Source: Bacteroidales bacterium
GTDB lineage: Bacteria; Bacteroidota; Bacteroidia; Bacteroidales; UBA932
Reading direction: 5' to 3'
Assembly: GCA_017415715.1 (NCBI GenBank)
Contig: JAFQFD010000026.1
Span: 1 to 64,000 of the forward strand
Length of the DNA stretch: 64,000 bases
The position numbers were made by a program, and so were the translations under genes. The notes beneath the pieces are model-generated. The model saw only the letters and a program-made list of their open reading frames with translations, was not told where the DNA came from and ran no database searches. Positions 8,281-17,471 of the stretch are shown here, piece after piece; within the stretch, counting starts at the first letter, position 1, and every line of letters starts with the position of its first letter.

Positions 8281-9888
8281 ATGAAAAGATTGTTCCTGCT
8301 GTCCATATGTGCGGCTGCTGTTTCTTGCGTCAGCTCTCATGATCTGGCTGATAATGAAGAACTGACAAGGATTGCAGAATCTGAATATCTTGTTCCGGTA
8401 CGTCAAGGCGGTGTCGATGGGTCTCCTTTCTGGAATATCCATTCGACACGTTTTCTTTATGCGCCGGCCTTCGATTTCGATGTTGTGGACGGTGCTGAGA
8501 AGTACCGTTACACCCTGAAGCACGAAAATGGTGAGGAACTCGTATTTGAGTCGGAATGTCCGTCTGACAATCTGTCGGCCGTCTGGAGTGACGTGGAGCC
8601 TGGCAATGTGAAGCTGTCTGTAGAAGGAGTCAATGGCGCAGGGGAGACTATTGGTCGTGCCGGTGAAAGGAAGTTCTTCAGGGCTTATCCTTTCGTGGCA
8701 AAGGGTGATGCTCCGGCGAGGAGCTACAGGGAGGCTGCCTTGAAGGCCTGCCTCTATGTGCATAATATGCCGGCTGTGCAGCATTGGAAGGAGTCGAAGA
8801 CGCCAGATATGTCATATCCTTATAATGCGTACGTGTGCAAGATCATCGGAGCCACGGTCAGGACTGAATGTCTGCTGGCGAAGGAACTCCCGCATATGCG
8901 TGATGAGGCTCTCTCCATAGCCCGTAATGCTGCCGGGTATCTGGCCATGATGGCAGGAAGTGAAAAGACGGTCCTTGAGGGATGGCCTCCTACATATGGG
9001 GTGGCTCCTGACGATGTTGACAGCCATCCGGCCAAGGTGGCGAGGCTCAATGCCGGCAAGATGATGGTGCTGGAGGCCTCGGTACCGGGAGAGGCATATC
9101 TGGACATGTATGATGCGACAGGGGAGGAAGTCTGGAAGGAGCGCGCACGTACGATTGCCGGGACTTATGCCTTGATCCAGAGGGAGAACGGCTCGTGGCC
9201 TACAAGAATAGACAGGTACACAGGAGAACGCATCGGACAGACTGACGCCTATCCGGGCCATATCCTCCGCTTCCTCAGACGGTGCGTGGAGCAGTATGGA
9301 ATGGCAGATGTGCAGATGACTGTTGATAAGGCTGAGGCCTATATCCGCGATGTCGCCATGGTGGCCTTTGACCTTACCGGACAGTTTGAAGACAGCCTCT
9401 ATGATGTGCTGGAACCGTATTCCAACCTTACCAATTTCACCGGTTCGCCATATGCGGACTATCTGCTGACAAAGGCTGAGCCTACGGAGGAGGATGTCAT
9501 GAATGCCAGGGACCTTATCCGTTTGAGTGAGGACCAGTTCGTGCATTGGGATTACCCGCTTGATTCGCTGGGATTCAGGGACAGGGTCACTCCATGTGTC
9601 AATGAGCAATATATGTTTGAGGTGCCGATAGATGCAAGCAGCGCAGATGTCTGTGACGGATATCTGGCGCTGTATGAATATTCGAAGGACTCGCTTGCAC
9701 TTGCAAAGGCGAAAGCTCTTCTCAATGCCCTGACTCGTGCGCAGGATCCGGTGACCGGGCAGATCCCTACATCGCTTCAATATACAGGAGGACGTGACCT
9801 GAATGCCGAAGATTTCTGGCTCAACTGCTCATGGTGGTCAGCGAAGGCGCTGCTCAGGCTGGACTCGATCCTCCGGCAGGAGAAATAA
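8281..9888 (+). CDS. lipoprotein of unknown function with (alpha/alpha)-toroid-like region
   Basis: A 535-residue lipoprotein (lipobox AAAVSC). Residues about 30-130 look like an Ig/FN3-like beta domain (YRYTLKHENGEE, VKLSVEGVNG). The rest is helical, with repeated Trp/Tyr-rich segments (PSYG-like loops, NGSWPTR, FWLNCSWWSAKALLRLD) typical of (alpha/alpha) barrels found in glycoside hydrolases, polysaccharide lyases and epimerases. I cannot assign a CAZy family or catalytic residues. It stands alone between divergent GH31-operon genes and the tRNA-Gln. A function in glycan breakdown is inferred from context only. Confidence 0.7.
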   Translation: MKRLFLLSICAAAVSCVSSHDLADNEELTRIAESEYLVPVRQGGVDGSPFWNIHSTRFLYAPAFDFDVVDGAEKYRYTLKHENGEELVFESECPSDNLSAVWSDVEPGNVKLSVEGVNGAGETIGRAGERKFFRAYPFVAKGDAPARSYREAALKACLYVHNMPAVQHWKESKTPDMSYPYNAYVCKIIGATVRTECLLAKELPHMRDEALSIARNAAGYLAMMAGSEKTVLEGWPPTYGVAPDDVDSHPAKVARLNAGKMMVLEASVPGEAYLDMYDATGEEVWKERARTIAGTYALIQRENGSWPTRIDRYTGERIGQTDAYPGHILRFLRRCVEQYGMADVQMTVDKAEAYIRDVAMVAFDLTGQFEDSLYDVLEPYSNLTNFTGSPYADYLLTKAEPTEEDVMNARDLIRLSEDQFVHWDYPLDSLGFRDRVTPCVNEQYMFEVPIDASSADVCDGYLALYEYSKDSLALAKAKALLNALTRAQDPVTGQIPTSLQYTGGRDLNAEDFWLNCSWWSAKALLRLDSILRQEK

Positions 9889-9920
9889 AAAACACGCCAC
9901 CGGCCAAGCCGAGGGCGTGT
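9886..9920 (-). terminator. terminator downstream of tRNA-Gln
   Basis: On the minus strand, ACACGCC and GGCGTGT arms close a 14-nt loop and are followed by a run of T, 7 bases after the mature tRNA end. It reaches the stop codon of the convergent gene at 9888, so it may also limit that transcript. Confidence 0.75.
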
Positions 9921-9926
9921 CGTGCG

Positions 9927-9999
9927 GTTGAGATACCAGGATTCGAACCTGGACAGAGGGAACCAAAATCCCTAGTGCTACCATTACACCATACCTCAA
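9927..9999 (-). tRNA. tRNA-Gln (anticodon TTG)
   Basis: A 73-nt cloverleaf on the minus strand. The acceptor stem TTGAGGT pairs with ATCTCAA (one G-U), the anticodon stem AGGGA/TCCCT closes the loop TTTTGGT, giving anticodon UUG, and the T loop is TTCGAAT. The CCA end is not encoded. A -7 box lies just upstream and a terminator just downstream, so it is a single tRNA unit. Confidence 0.95.
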
Positions 10000-10008
10000 T
10001 TCCGGCTG

Positions 10009-10016
10009 CAAAGATA
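10009..10016 (-). promoter_or_regulatory. -7 promoter box of tRNA-Gln
   Basis: On the minus strand this reads TATCTTTG, 9 bases upstream of the mature 5' end at 9999, with a TTTG about 23 bases further upstream as a possible -33 box. The predicted start almost coincides with the tRNA 5' end. Confidence 0.55.
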
Positions 10017-10033
10017 TGCAAAATTTTAAACAT

Positions 10034-11005
10034 ATGAGACAAATTTCAATTTTCTTGGTTTCGCTGGTGCTGCTTGGCGGAATAACTGCATGCAAGTCAC
10101 AGAATAAGATGTCCGGCAATCCTTTGTTTCCGGGATGGTATTCTGACCCTGAGGCTGTCATATGGGATGACGAGTATTGGGTGTTCCCGACAGCGTCGCG
10201 CCCTTTCGAGGAGCAGGTCTACATGGACGCCTTCTCGTCCAAGGACCTTGTGCACTGGACAAAGCATGAACGTATTGTCGACACGACTGAAGTGAAATGG
10301 ATATGGCAGGCGATGTGGTCTCCTGCAGTAATAGAGAAGGACGGGTATTATTATCTCTTCATATGTGGCAACGACATGTATGCAGACGGGGACGGAGGCA
10401 TCGGATATGTCCGTGCCGACAAGCCGGAAGGACCATATAAGGACATTCTGGGCAGACCACTGCTGGATAAGATAATCAATGGAGCCCAGCCGATAGACCA
10501 GTACATATTCGAAGATTCGGACGGTACATATTATATGTATTATGGAGGCTGGGAGCATTGTAATGTATGCAAGCTCAATGACGATTTCACAGGCTTCGTG
10601 CCGTTTGAGGACGGAGAGACATTCAAAGAAGTGACTCCGCAGGGATATGTGGAAGGACCGTTCATGTTCAAGAAGGACGGAAAGTACTACTTCATGTGGT
10701 CAGAGGGCACATGGACACGCGACGACTACCGGGTTGCATATGCCATCGCCGACAGCCCTCTCGGTCCTTTCGGGAGGATCGCAACGATCCTCGAGCAGGA
10801 CCTGGAGGTCGGTACGGGAGCGGGGCACCATTCCGTTCTGCATCATAATGACAAGTGGTATATTTTCTATCACCGACATCCTTTGGGAGCTACAGACGGC
10901 AATAACAGAGTGACTTGCGTTGATGAGATGTGCTTTGATGAAAACGGATACATTCTTCCCGTAAAGATGACCTTCGAGGGTGTGTCCGCTGACAGGCTCC
11001 GCTGA
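10034..11005 (+). CDS. GH43 lipoprotein (beta-xylosidase/arabinofuranosidase type)
   Basis: A 323-residue lipoprotein (GGITAC) with one five-bladed propeller, the minimal size for GH43. The three acidic residues are visible: base Asp38 (WYSDPEA), modulator Asp155 (PIDQYIFED) and acid Glu207 (YVEGPFMF). The start at 10034 is preferred over an in-frame ATG at 10016 because it begins with the signal peptide and the upstream one falls inside the divergent tRNA promoter. GH43 enzymes invert beta-xyloside or alpha-L-arabinofuranoside bonds; substrate not resolved. It is the first plus-strand gene of the PUL array but is separated by 105 bases from the next gene, which has its own promoter. Confidence 0.87.
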   Translation: MRQISIFLVSLVLLGGITACKSQNKMSGNPLFPGWYSDPEAVIWDDEYWVFPTASRPFEEQVYMDAFSSKDLVHWTKHERIVDTTEVKWIWQAMWSPAVIEKDGYYYLFICGNDMYADGDGGIGYVRADKPEGPYKDILGRPLLDKIINGAQPIDQYIFEDSDGTYYMYYGGWEHCNVCKLNDDFTGFVPFEDGETFKEVTPQGYVEGPFMFKKDGKYYFMWSEGTWTRDDYRVAYAIADSPLGPFGRIATILEQDLEVGTGAGHHSVLHHNDKWYIFYHRHPLGATDGNNRVTCVDEMCFDENGYILPVKMTFEGVSADRLR

Positions 11006-11064
11006 AAAAAGGTGGAGAAATTACCAATTTAACTCCGATATTTTTCAACATGGCACTTCGCGGG

Positions 11065-11095
11065 TTGACTTATGGCCTGCATAATTTTATCTTTG
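11065..11095 (+). promoter_or_regulatory. promoter of the large PUL operon (-33 TTG, -7 TATCTTTG)
   Basis: TTG at 11065-11067 and TATCTTTG at 11088-11095 are 20 bases apart, the spacing expected for the Bacteroidota housekeeping sigma factor. The predicted start near 11102 leaves a very short leader to the ATG at 11111 and rules out the in-frame ATG at 11072. No other promoter is evident until 24296, so this one probably serves seven genes. Confidence 0.6.
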
Positions 11096-11110
11096 TTTCA
11101 AAGATACCAC

Positions 11111-13459
11111 ATGACCATGACACTGAAACTGACTGCTCTATGCGGCATCGCCGTATGCCTCTGCATCAGCTCTTGCGTGCAGCAGGAAAAATGGACTCAG
11201 GAAGAGAAGGACGGATGCATCCTCGTGACTCAGGCAAAGGGGCCTGAACTGGGATATTCGGGAACTTCCGGGGTCACAATACTCACAGATGACGGCTATG
11301 CCTTCAAGGATTTGAACAAGAACGGGACACTCGATGCCTATGAAGACTGGCGAAACAGCTTCGAGGACAGGGCGCGTGACCTTGCATCACGACTCAGCAT
11401 CGAAGAGATTGCCGGACTGATGCTATACAGCGGCCATCAGGCCATCCCTATGCCGGCATGGTGGGGATCGTATGGCGGAAAGTGGTTCGAGGACAGCGAT
11501 GCGCAGCCGTGGGACCTTACAGACGAGCAGAAGAAGTTTCTTGCGGAGGACAATCTCCGCCATGTGCTCATAACAAGATTCCCGAGCACCGAGGTAGCTG
11601 TGAAGTGGAACAACAATGTCCAGGCCTATGTCGAGGCTCTCGGAAGCGGAATCCCTTGCAACAATTCATCAGATCCAAGACATAATGGTGCTGACGCAGA
11701 TGCAGAGTACAATGCCGGCGCCGGTGGCGACATTTCCATGTGGCCGACATCGATGGGTATGGCCGCGACATTCGATCCTGCACTCATGCTTGAGTTCGGA
11801 AAGATAGCTGCACGCGAATACAGGGCCCTTGGTCTTGCCACTGCGCTTTCTCCGCAGGTTGACCTTGCGACAGAACCGCGCTGGAACAGGTTCCATGCTA
11901 CCATGAGCGAGGACCCGACCCTTGCCGCAGACATGGCGAGGGCATATTGTGACGGATTCCAGACTTCATATGGCGATGACGTCCTGGAAAGAAACTTCTG
12001 GGGCAGGCCTGAGAGCGGCTGGGGAAAGGGCAGTGTGAACGCCATGGTGAAGCACTGGCCGGGCGGCGGCCCTTGCGAGGCCGGCCGTGACGCCCATCTG
12101 GGCTTCGGCAAGTTCGCCGTATATCCTGGCGACAATTTCGAGATGCATAAGATCCCGTTTGTCGAAGGTGCGTTCAAACTCAGAGAAGGAACAGAAAAGG
12201 CTGCTGCTGTAATGCCTTATTACACAATTGCATACAATCAGACTTCCGAGAATGTGGCAAACGGTTTCAACCGTGAGATCATCGGCGAGATGCTCCGCGA
12301 CCAGGCCGGATATGACGGAGTCGTATGTACGGACTGGGCGATCACTCAGAAGTATGTTCATACCAGTGAGCATCTCGGAAAGCCTTGGGGTGTGGAGCAT
12401 CTTACAGAGGCGGAACGCCATTACAAGGTGATAATGGCCGGATGCGACCAGTTCGGAGGCAACAATGAGAAGCAGCCGATCCTTGATGCTTATGCCATGG
12501 GCGTGGAGGAGCACGGCGAGGAGTGGATGAGGGCAAGGATGGAGAGGTCTGCTTACCGACTGCTGCTCAACATCTTCAGAGTAGGTCTGTTCGAGAATCC
12601 ATATCTCGACGCCGAGGCTTCGGAAGCCGTCGTCGGAAACCCTGAATACATGAACAAGGGATTCGAGGCCCAGAAGAAGAGTGTGGTGATGGTCAAGAAC
12701 AAGGGCGGAGTACTCCCTCTGAAGGATTTCTCTGACCTCAAGGTCTATGTGCCTCATCAGTATCGTCCTGCATATCTGGATTTCTGGAAATCAAAGCAGG
12801 AAGAGGTGAACAATGACCCGATAGAGGATGCTCTCATTGAGAAATATTTCGGTTCCCGTGCTGAGTCTGCACAGGAGGCGGACATTGCGATAGTGTTCAT
12901 TGATTCGCCGGACGGCGGTTTCGGCTACAACAGAGAGGCTTACGACAAGGGTGAATTCCCGTATGAGCCTATCAGTCTTCAGTATTCAGACTACACTGCA
13001 GAGCATGCAAGGGAGCACAGCATCGCTGGCGGCGATCCTTACGAGGATTTCACTGACAGAAGCTACAAGGGCAGGTCTGTAAAGACACTGAATGTGTCGG
13101 ATATGACTGCAGTTCAGCAGACCAGGGCAGCAATGGGCGACAAGCCTGTGATAGTTGTGGCCACAGTGTTGAATCCATTCGTAATGAGCGAGATAGAGCC
13201 ATATGCGGATGCGATTTTCCTCACGTTCTATACTCAGAATCAGATAATCATGGAGTTCATGACCGGAGCCGGAGAGCCTTCAGGTCTTCTGCCTATGCAG
13301 ATGCCGGCGGACATGCAGACCGTTGAGGAGCAGTTTGAAGATGTGCCTATGGACATGAAATGCTATGTCGATTCGGAAGGCAATATATATGATTTCGCAT
13401 TCGGCCTGAACTGGTCGGGTGTCATAAACGACTGGAGGGTAGAGAAGTATGGCAGGTAA
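11111..13459 (+). CDS. GH3 beta-glycosidase lipoprotein
   Basis: A 782-residue family 3 retaining beta-glycosidase. The start at 11111 (or the ATG at 11117) lies just downstream of the promoter and gives a lipoprotein signal (CLCISSC). The N-terminal (beta/alpha)8 domain carries the nucleophile Asp408 in VVCTDWAITQK; the second domain (KKSVVMVKNKGGVLPL) and a terminal FAFGLNWSG segment follow. An acidic calcium-like motif (DLNKNGTLDAYEDW) occurs near residue 60, as in some beta-glucosidases and exo-glucanases. Its end overlaps the following GH123-like gene by 11 bases. Glucosidase, xylosidase or glucosaminidase specificity cannot be told. Confidence 0.87.
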   Translation: MTMTLKLTALCGIAVCLCISSCVQQEKWTQEEKDGCILVTQAKGPELGYSGTSGVTILTDDGYAFKDLNKNGTLDAYEDWRNSFEDRARDLASRLSIEEIAGLMLYSGHQAIPMPAWWGSYGGKWFEDSDAQPWDLTDEQKKFLAEDNLRHVLITRFPSTEVAVKWNNNVQAYVEALGSGIPCNNSSDPRHNGADADAEYNAGAGGDISMWPTSMGMAATFDPALMLEFGKIAAREYRALGLATALSPQVDLATEPRWNRFHATMSEDPTLAADMARAYCDGFQTSYGDDVLERNFWGRPESGWGKGSVNAMVKHWPGGGPCEAGRDAHLGFGKFAVYPGDNFEMHKIPFVEGAFKLREGTEKAAAVMPYYTIAYNQTSENVANGFNREIIGEMLRDQAGYDGVVCTDWAITQKYVHTSEHLGKPWGVEHLTEAERHYKVIMAGCDQFGGNNEKQPILDAYAMGVEEHGEEWMRARMERSAYRLLLNIFRVGLFENPYLDAEASEAVVGNPEYMNKGFEAQKKSVVMVKNKGGVLPLKDFSDLKVYVPHQYRPAYLDFWKSKQEEVNNDPIEDALIEKYFGSRAESAQEADIAIVFIDSPDGGFGYNREAYDKGEFPYEPISLQYSDYTAEHAREHSIAGGDPYEDFTDRSYKGRSVKTLNVSDMTAVQQTRAAMGDKPVIVVATVLNPFVMSEIEPYADAIFLTFYTQNQIIMEFMTGAGEPSGLLPMQMPADMQTVEEQFEDVPMDMKCYVDSEGNIYDFAFGLNWSGVINDWRVEKYGR

Positions 13460-15137
13460 ATCAAGATTATGGATTGTCGTCGTTTCGTGGGTGCTCGCAT
13501 CTTGTGCAGGTGCCCCTACGACTGTATGTTACAAGGTGGATCCTCTGCTGAAGGTTTTCCCGGAAAATACAGCGTTCATGGACGCTCCTGATACTCTTGA
13601 TGCAGCAGTCAATACGCATGTGGAGTTTCAGTTCGCCATTCACAGTTCTGCTGCTGTCGAGGAATTCACTGTAGAGTGCGGTGATCTTGTCGGCCCGGGC
13701 GGGGCCAGAGTGCCTGCGCCTCGTTGCGGAGTCGTGGGATATGTCGGAGTCGGAGACAGCATGGATGAGCCTGCTCATGACGTGCTCAGAAGCGCGACCG
13801 GGCTGTTCCCGGACCCGATTCTTGAACAGGAATCGTATTCTTTTGCACCATTTACCACCTTCAGTCCTTGGATAACGGTATATGTTCCCGAAGGAACTCC
13901 GGAAGGAGTATATACTGCTGAGGTCAGGATGAAGGGCGAGGCCGGCGGAAGGAAGTTCTCGTTCCGTGAGGACATCAACGTGAAAGTATGGCCGGTGACT
14001 ATGCGTACGCCTGATTTCCCGAATGTGAACTGGGCGTTTGACTTTGACGGGTGCATGAAGCAGTGGAACGGAGGAGTGCAGGTGGAGAAGTACTCTGCTG
14101 AGCATGAGGAATATCTCAGGCAGTTGTATGGAATGCTTGCAGAGGGTCATCAGACTATGACAAGAATACCTGTATGGGATGTCGTCGGAATGCAGAAGAA
14201 GTCTGACGGCTCATGGGAATTCGACTTCACCCGTTTTGACTGGTATGTGAATATCTGCGAGGAGGCAGGCATACTGCATTCGCTTCAGGTTGAGGAACTT
14301 GGCCACAGGCTTGTGCCTCTGTGGACCTCTCCTATGGGCCTTTTCGTCCCGGTGGAGATTGACGGCAAGATTACAAAAGAGACATACCCTCCGGATCATC
14401 CGGCAGTGGAGGATTTCTACAGCAGCTTCATACCTGCTCTGAGAGATCACCTCAAGGAGACCGGCTGGGCGGACAGGTGTTATCAGCAGATATGTGACGA
14501 GCCTATCGATGTCAATGCCGAGAGCTACTGCCAGACTGTGGACCTTGTCAGGAAATACTGGCCGGAGATGAAGGTGCTGGAGGCATGTCAGACGACAAAG
14601 ACACGTGATGCCATAGATGCATGGTGCCCGCAGATGAACTATTGGCATGAAAACTATGACTTTTTCAAGGACAGGCAGGCAAAAGGGGATGAAGTGTGGT
14701 TCTACACATGCTGCTATCCTCATCATGAATATCCGAACAGATTCATAGAACAGCCTCTTCTGAAGACCAGGATGCTGTTCTGGATGGCTCATAAATACAG
14801 GGCAGACGGATATCTGCACTGGGGCTTCAACTGCTGGTCGGAGGATCCGTTCAGAGAGACTGTGATGCCGGGAACAGGCACAATGCTTCCGGGTGGTGAT
14901 GCGTGGATCATATATCCTGCATACAGGAAGATGCTGCGCTCGATCCGCTTCGAGCAGCATCGTGACGGTCTGGAAGACCTGACGCTTCTGCAGATGCTTG
15001 CCGAGAAGGAGCCGGGAACAGCAGATGCCCTTGTCAACAGCCTGATTACCAACTGGTGGGTGTATGTAGGAAACCCTGAAACATACAGGCAGACAAGGAG
15101 GGAACTTCTCAAGGCCCTTACGTCATGTGATGAGTAA
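13449..15137 (+). CDS. GH123-like glycosidase 1 (DUF4091), lipoprotein
   Basis: A 562-residue lipoprotein (WVLASC) with the GH123 architecture: an N-terminal beta-sandwich (about residues 30-195, ending VKVWPVTMRTPDFPN) and a TIM-barrel DUF4091/GH123 catalytic domain. GH123 enzymes are beta-N-acetylgalactosaminidases that use an Asp-Glu pair with help from the substrate acetamido group; here the pair is Asp350-Glu351 (ICDEPID). The conserved tail DGYLHWGFNCW, GGDAWIIYP and RFEQHRDGLEDLTLL is present. It is the first of three such genes in this operon and starts inside the GH3 gene. The sugar specificity of this branch is inferred, not shown. Confidence 0.82.
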   Translation: MAGKSRLWIVVVSWVLASCAGAPTTVCYKVDPLLKVFPENTAFMDAPDTLDAAVNTHVEFQFAIHSSAAVEEFTVECGDLVGPGGARVPAPRCGVVGYVGVGDSMDEPAHDVLRSATGLFPDPILEQESYSFAPFTTFSPWITVYVPEGTPEGVYTAEVRMKGEAGGRKFSFREDINVKVWPVTMRTPDFPNVNWAFDFDGCMKQWNGGVQVEKYSAEHEEYLRQLYGMLAEGHQTMTRIPVWDVVGMQKKSDGSWEFDFTRFDWYVNICEEAGILHSLQVEELGHRLVPLWTSPMGLFVPVEIDGKITKETYPPDHPAVEDFYSSFIPALRDHLKETGWADRCYQQICDEPIDVNAESYCQTVDLVRKYWPEMKVLEACQTTKTRDAIDAWCPQMNYWHENYDFFKDRQAKGDEVWFYTCCYPHHEYPNRFIEQPLLKTRMLFWMAHKYRADGYLHWGFNCWSEDPFRETVMPGTGTMLPGGDAWIIYPAYRKMLRSIRFEQHRDGLEDLTLLQMLAEKEPGTADALVNSLITNWWVYVGNPETYRQTRRELLKALTSCDE

Positions 15138-15153
15138 TTAACGGACATAAGAT

Positions 15154-17460
15154 ATGAAATGTATTAAACCGCTGCTTGCTGCAGCCATTGTTATGACAGG
15201 AATGACTTCTTGTGGAAATGATGCTGAGGCTCTTCTGTATAAGGATGCTTCAGCGCCGATAGAGAAAAGAGTAGAAGACCTCCTTTCAAGAATGACCCTG
15301 GAGGAAAAGGTGGGCCAGATGAACCAGTTCGTGGGAATCGAGCATATCAGGGCCAATGAAGCACACCTGACGGAGGAAGACCTCAAGACCAACACGGCTC
15401 AGGCATATTATCCCGGCTTCCCGGCTGATACCATCGAGAAATGGACAAAGCAGGGTATTATCGGATCCTTCCTTCATGTCTTGACTATCGAGGAAGCCAA
15501 CTATCTTCAGGAACTGGCTCTGCAGAGCCGTCTTCAGATTCCGATCATGTTCGGTATCGATGCAATCCACGGCAACTGCAACTGCCCGGAGAATACCGCA
15601 TATCCTACCAGCATAGGACTCGCTTCTTCGTTCAATCCGGACATGGCTTATAAGATTGCACGTGAGACTGCCCTCGAGATGAGGGCTATGAACATGCACT
15701 GGACATTCAATCCTAATGTAGAGGTCGCGCGTGACGCACGCTGGGGCCGCTGCGGCGAGACCTTCGGAGAGGATCCATATCTGGTTGCACGCATGGGCGA
15801 GCAGAGCGTGAAAGGCTATCAGGGCGACATGAACTCTGATGATGTCCTGGCTTGCATCAAGCATTTTGTGGGAGGCAGCCAGCCGGTCAATGGAACCAAC
15901 GGAGCTCCGACAGACCTTTCCGAGCGTACCATACGAGAGGTCTTCTTCCCTCCGTTCCAGGCCGGAGTCGATGCCGGAGCACTGTCTCTGATGACTGCTC
16001 ACAATGAACTCAACGGCATTCCATGTCATTCTAACGAATGGCTGATGACCGATGTCCTTCGTGGAGAATGGGGATTCGAGGGCTTTGTCGTGAGTGACTG
16101 GATGGACATAGAGCACATTCATGATCTCCATGCGACTGCGGAAAACCTCAAGGAGGCTTTCTATCAGTCGATAATGGCTGGTATGGACCTTCATATGCAC
16201 GGAGTGCACTGGAATGAACTTGTTTGCGAACTGGTCCGCGAAGGACGTATTCCTGAATCAAGAATCGACGAGTCTGTAAGAAGGATTCTCGGCATCAAGT
16301 TCCGTCTTGGACTCTTCGAACAGCCTTTTGCCGATCCTGCGACAACAATGGACGTGCGCCTCTGTCCGGAGCATCGTCAGACTGCCCTCGAGGCGGCGCG
16401 TCAGGGCATAGTCCTTCTCAAGAATGACGGTATCCTTCCTCTCGATGCACGCAAGTATAAGAAAGTGCTTGTGACCGGAATCAACGCTGACGACCACAAC
16501 ATTCTCGGCGACTGGACGGCAAAGCAGAAGCCTGAGAACTGCGTGACCATCCTTGAAGGCCTCAAGATGGTGGCTCCTCAGACAGACTTCGTGTTTGTGG
16601 ACCAGGGATGGGATCCGCAGTCAATGTCGCAGGCGAAGGTCAACGAGGCTGTAGCCAAGGCAAAGACCTGCGACCTCAATATCATAGTTGCAGGTGAGCA
16701 CATGTTCCGTGACAACTGGAGCAGAAGGACGTGTGGAGAGGATACTGACCGTTCATCCCTTGACCTGGTGGGACTTCAGCAGGAACTGATTGAAAGAATA
16801 TACGCTACAGGCAAGCCTGTGATGGTAGTCCTCGTCACAGGCCGCCCTCTCGGCGTAGAGTGGGTGGCGGAGCATGTTCCAGCGCTTCTGAATGCATGGG
16901 AACCAGGCATGTATGGCGGACAGGCTGTGGCTGAGATCCTTTATGGCAAGGTCAATCCTTCGGCAAAGCTCCCGATCACAATGCCTCGTACGGCGGGACA
17001 GATCCAGATGATCTACAACCACAAGCCGTCGCAGTATTTCCATCCGTATGTAGTGACTCCGAGCACTCCGCTCTATCCGTTCGGATATGGTCTCAGTTAC
17101 ACGGAGTATGAATATTCCGACCTTGTCCTGTCTTCTGACAAGATGGTTTCGGACGGTTCGCTGAAGGTGTCCGTGAAGGTGACCAATTCAGGCTCAGTGG
17201 CAGGCTGCGAGATCGTTCAGATGTATCTGCGTGATTGTTATTCGCAGGTCACACGTCCAGTCAAGGAACTCAAGGATTTTGCAAGAGTGGATCTTGAACC
17301 GGGCGAAAGCAAGGTTGTGGAATTCACGGTCACTCCAGACAAACTGATGTTCCTGGACAAGAATCTTAAACCGATTGTCGAGCCGGGAGAATTTGTCGTA
17401 ATGGTGGGAGCATCGTCGGCGGACGAGGATCTGCTCAAGGCTTCGTTTGTTGTAGAATAA
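15154..17460 (+). CDS. bglX: GH3 beta-glycosidase, BglX-like lipoprotein
   Basis: A 768-residue enzyme with a lipoprotein signal (GMTSC) and the three-domain plan of BglX-type exo-beta-glucosidases: barrel domain (RVEDLLSRMTLEEKVGQMNQ, MFGIDAIHGN), alpha/beta sandwich (RQGIVLLKNDGILPLD) and C-terminal fibronectin-like domain (TNSGSVAGCEIVQMYL). The nucleophile is Asp315 in FVVSDWMDI. It releases terminal beta-linked sugars, probably in the periplasm. It lies 16 bases after one GH123-like gene and its stop codon overlaps the first ATG of the next. Differs clearly from the other GH3 in this operon, so the two are not recent duplicates. Confidence 0.88.
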   Translation: MKCIKPLLAAAIVMTGMTSCGNDAEALLYKDASAPIEKRVEDLLSRMTLEEKVGQMNQFVGIEHIRANEAHLTEEDLKTNTAQAYYPGFPADTIEKWTKQGIIGSFLHVLTIEEANYLQELALQSRLQIPIMFGIDAIHGNCNCPENTAYPTSIGLASSFNPDMAYKIARETALEMRAMNMHWTFNPNVEVARDARWGRCGETFGEDPYLVARMGEQSVKGYQGDMNSDDVLACIKHFVGGSQPVNGTNGAPTDLSERTIREVFFPPFQAGVDAGALSLMTAHNELNGIPCHSNEWLMTDVLRGEWGFEGFVVSDWMDIEHIHDLHATAENLKEAFYQSIMAGMDLHMHGVHWNELVCELVREGRIPESRIDESVRRILGIKFRLGLFEQPFADPATTMDVRLCPEHRQTALEAARQGIVLLKNDGILPLDARKYKKVLVTGINADDHNILGDWTAKQKPENCVTILEGLKMVAPQTDFVFVDQGWDPQSMSQAKVNEAVAKAKTCDLNIIVAGEHMFRDNWSRRTCGEDTDRSSLDLVGLQQELIERIYATGKPVMVVLVTGRPLGVEWVAEHVPALLNAWEPGMYGGQAVAEILYGKVNPSAKLPITMPRTAGQIQMIYNHKPSQYFHPYVVTPSTPLYPFGYGLSYTEYEYSDLVLSSDKMVSDGSLKVSVKVTNSGSVAGCEIVQMYLRDCYSQVTRPVKELKDFARVDLEPGESKVVEFTVTPDKLMFLDKNLKPIVEPGEFVVMVGASSADEDLLKASFVVE

Positions 17461-17471
17461 TGAGACATCAT

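Noticed and set aside
11072..11110. An earlier in-frame start for the first GH3 gene
   Set aside because: It overlaps the predicted -7 box and would place extra residues before a normal lipoprotein signal.
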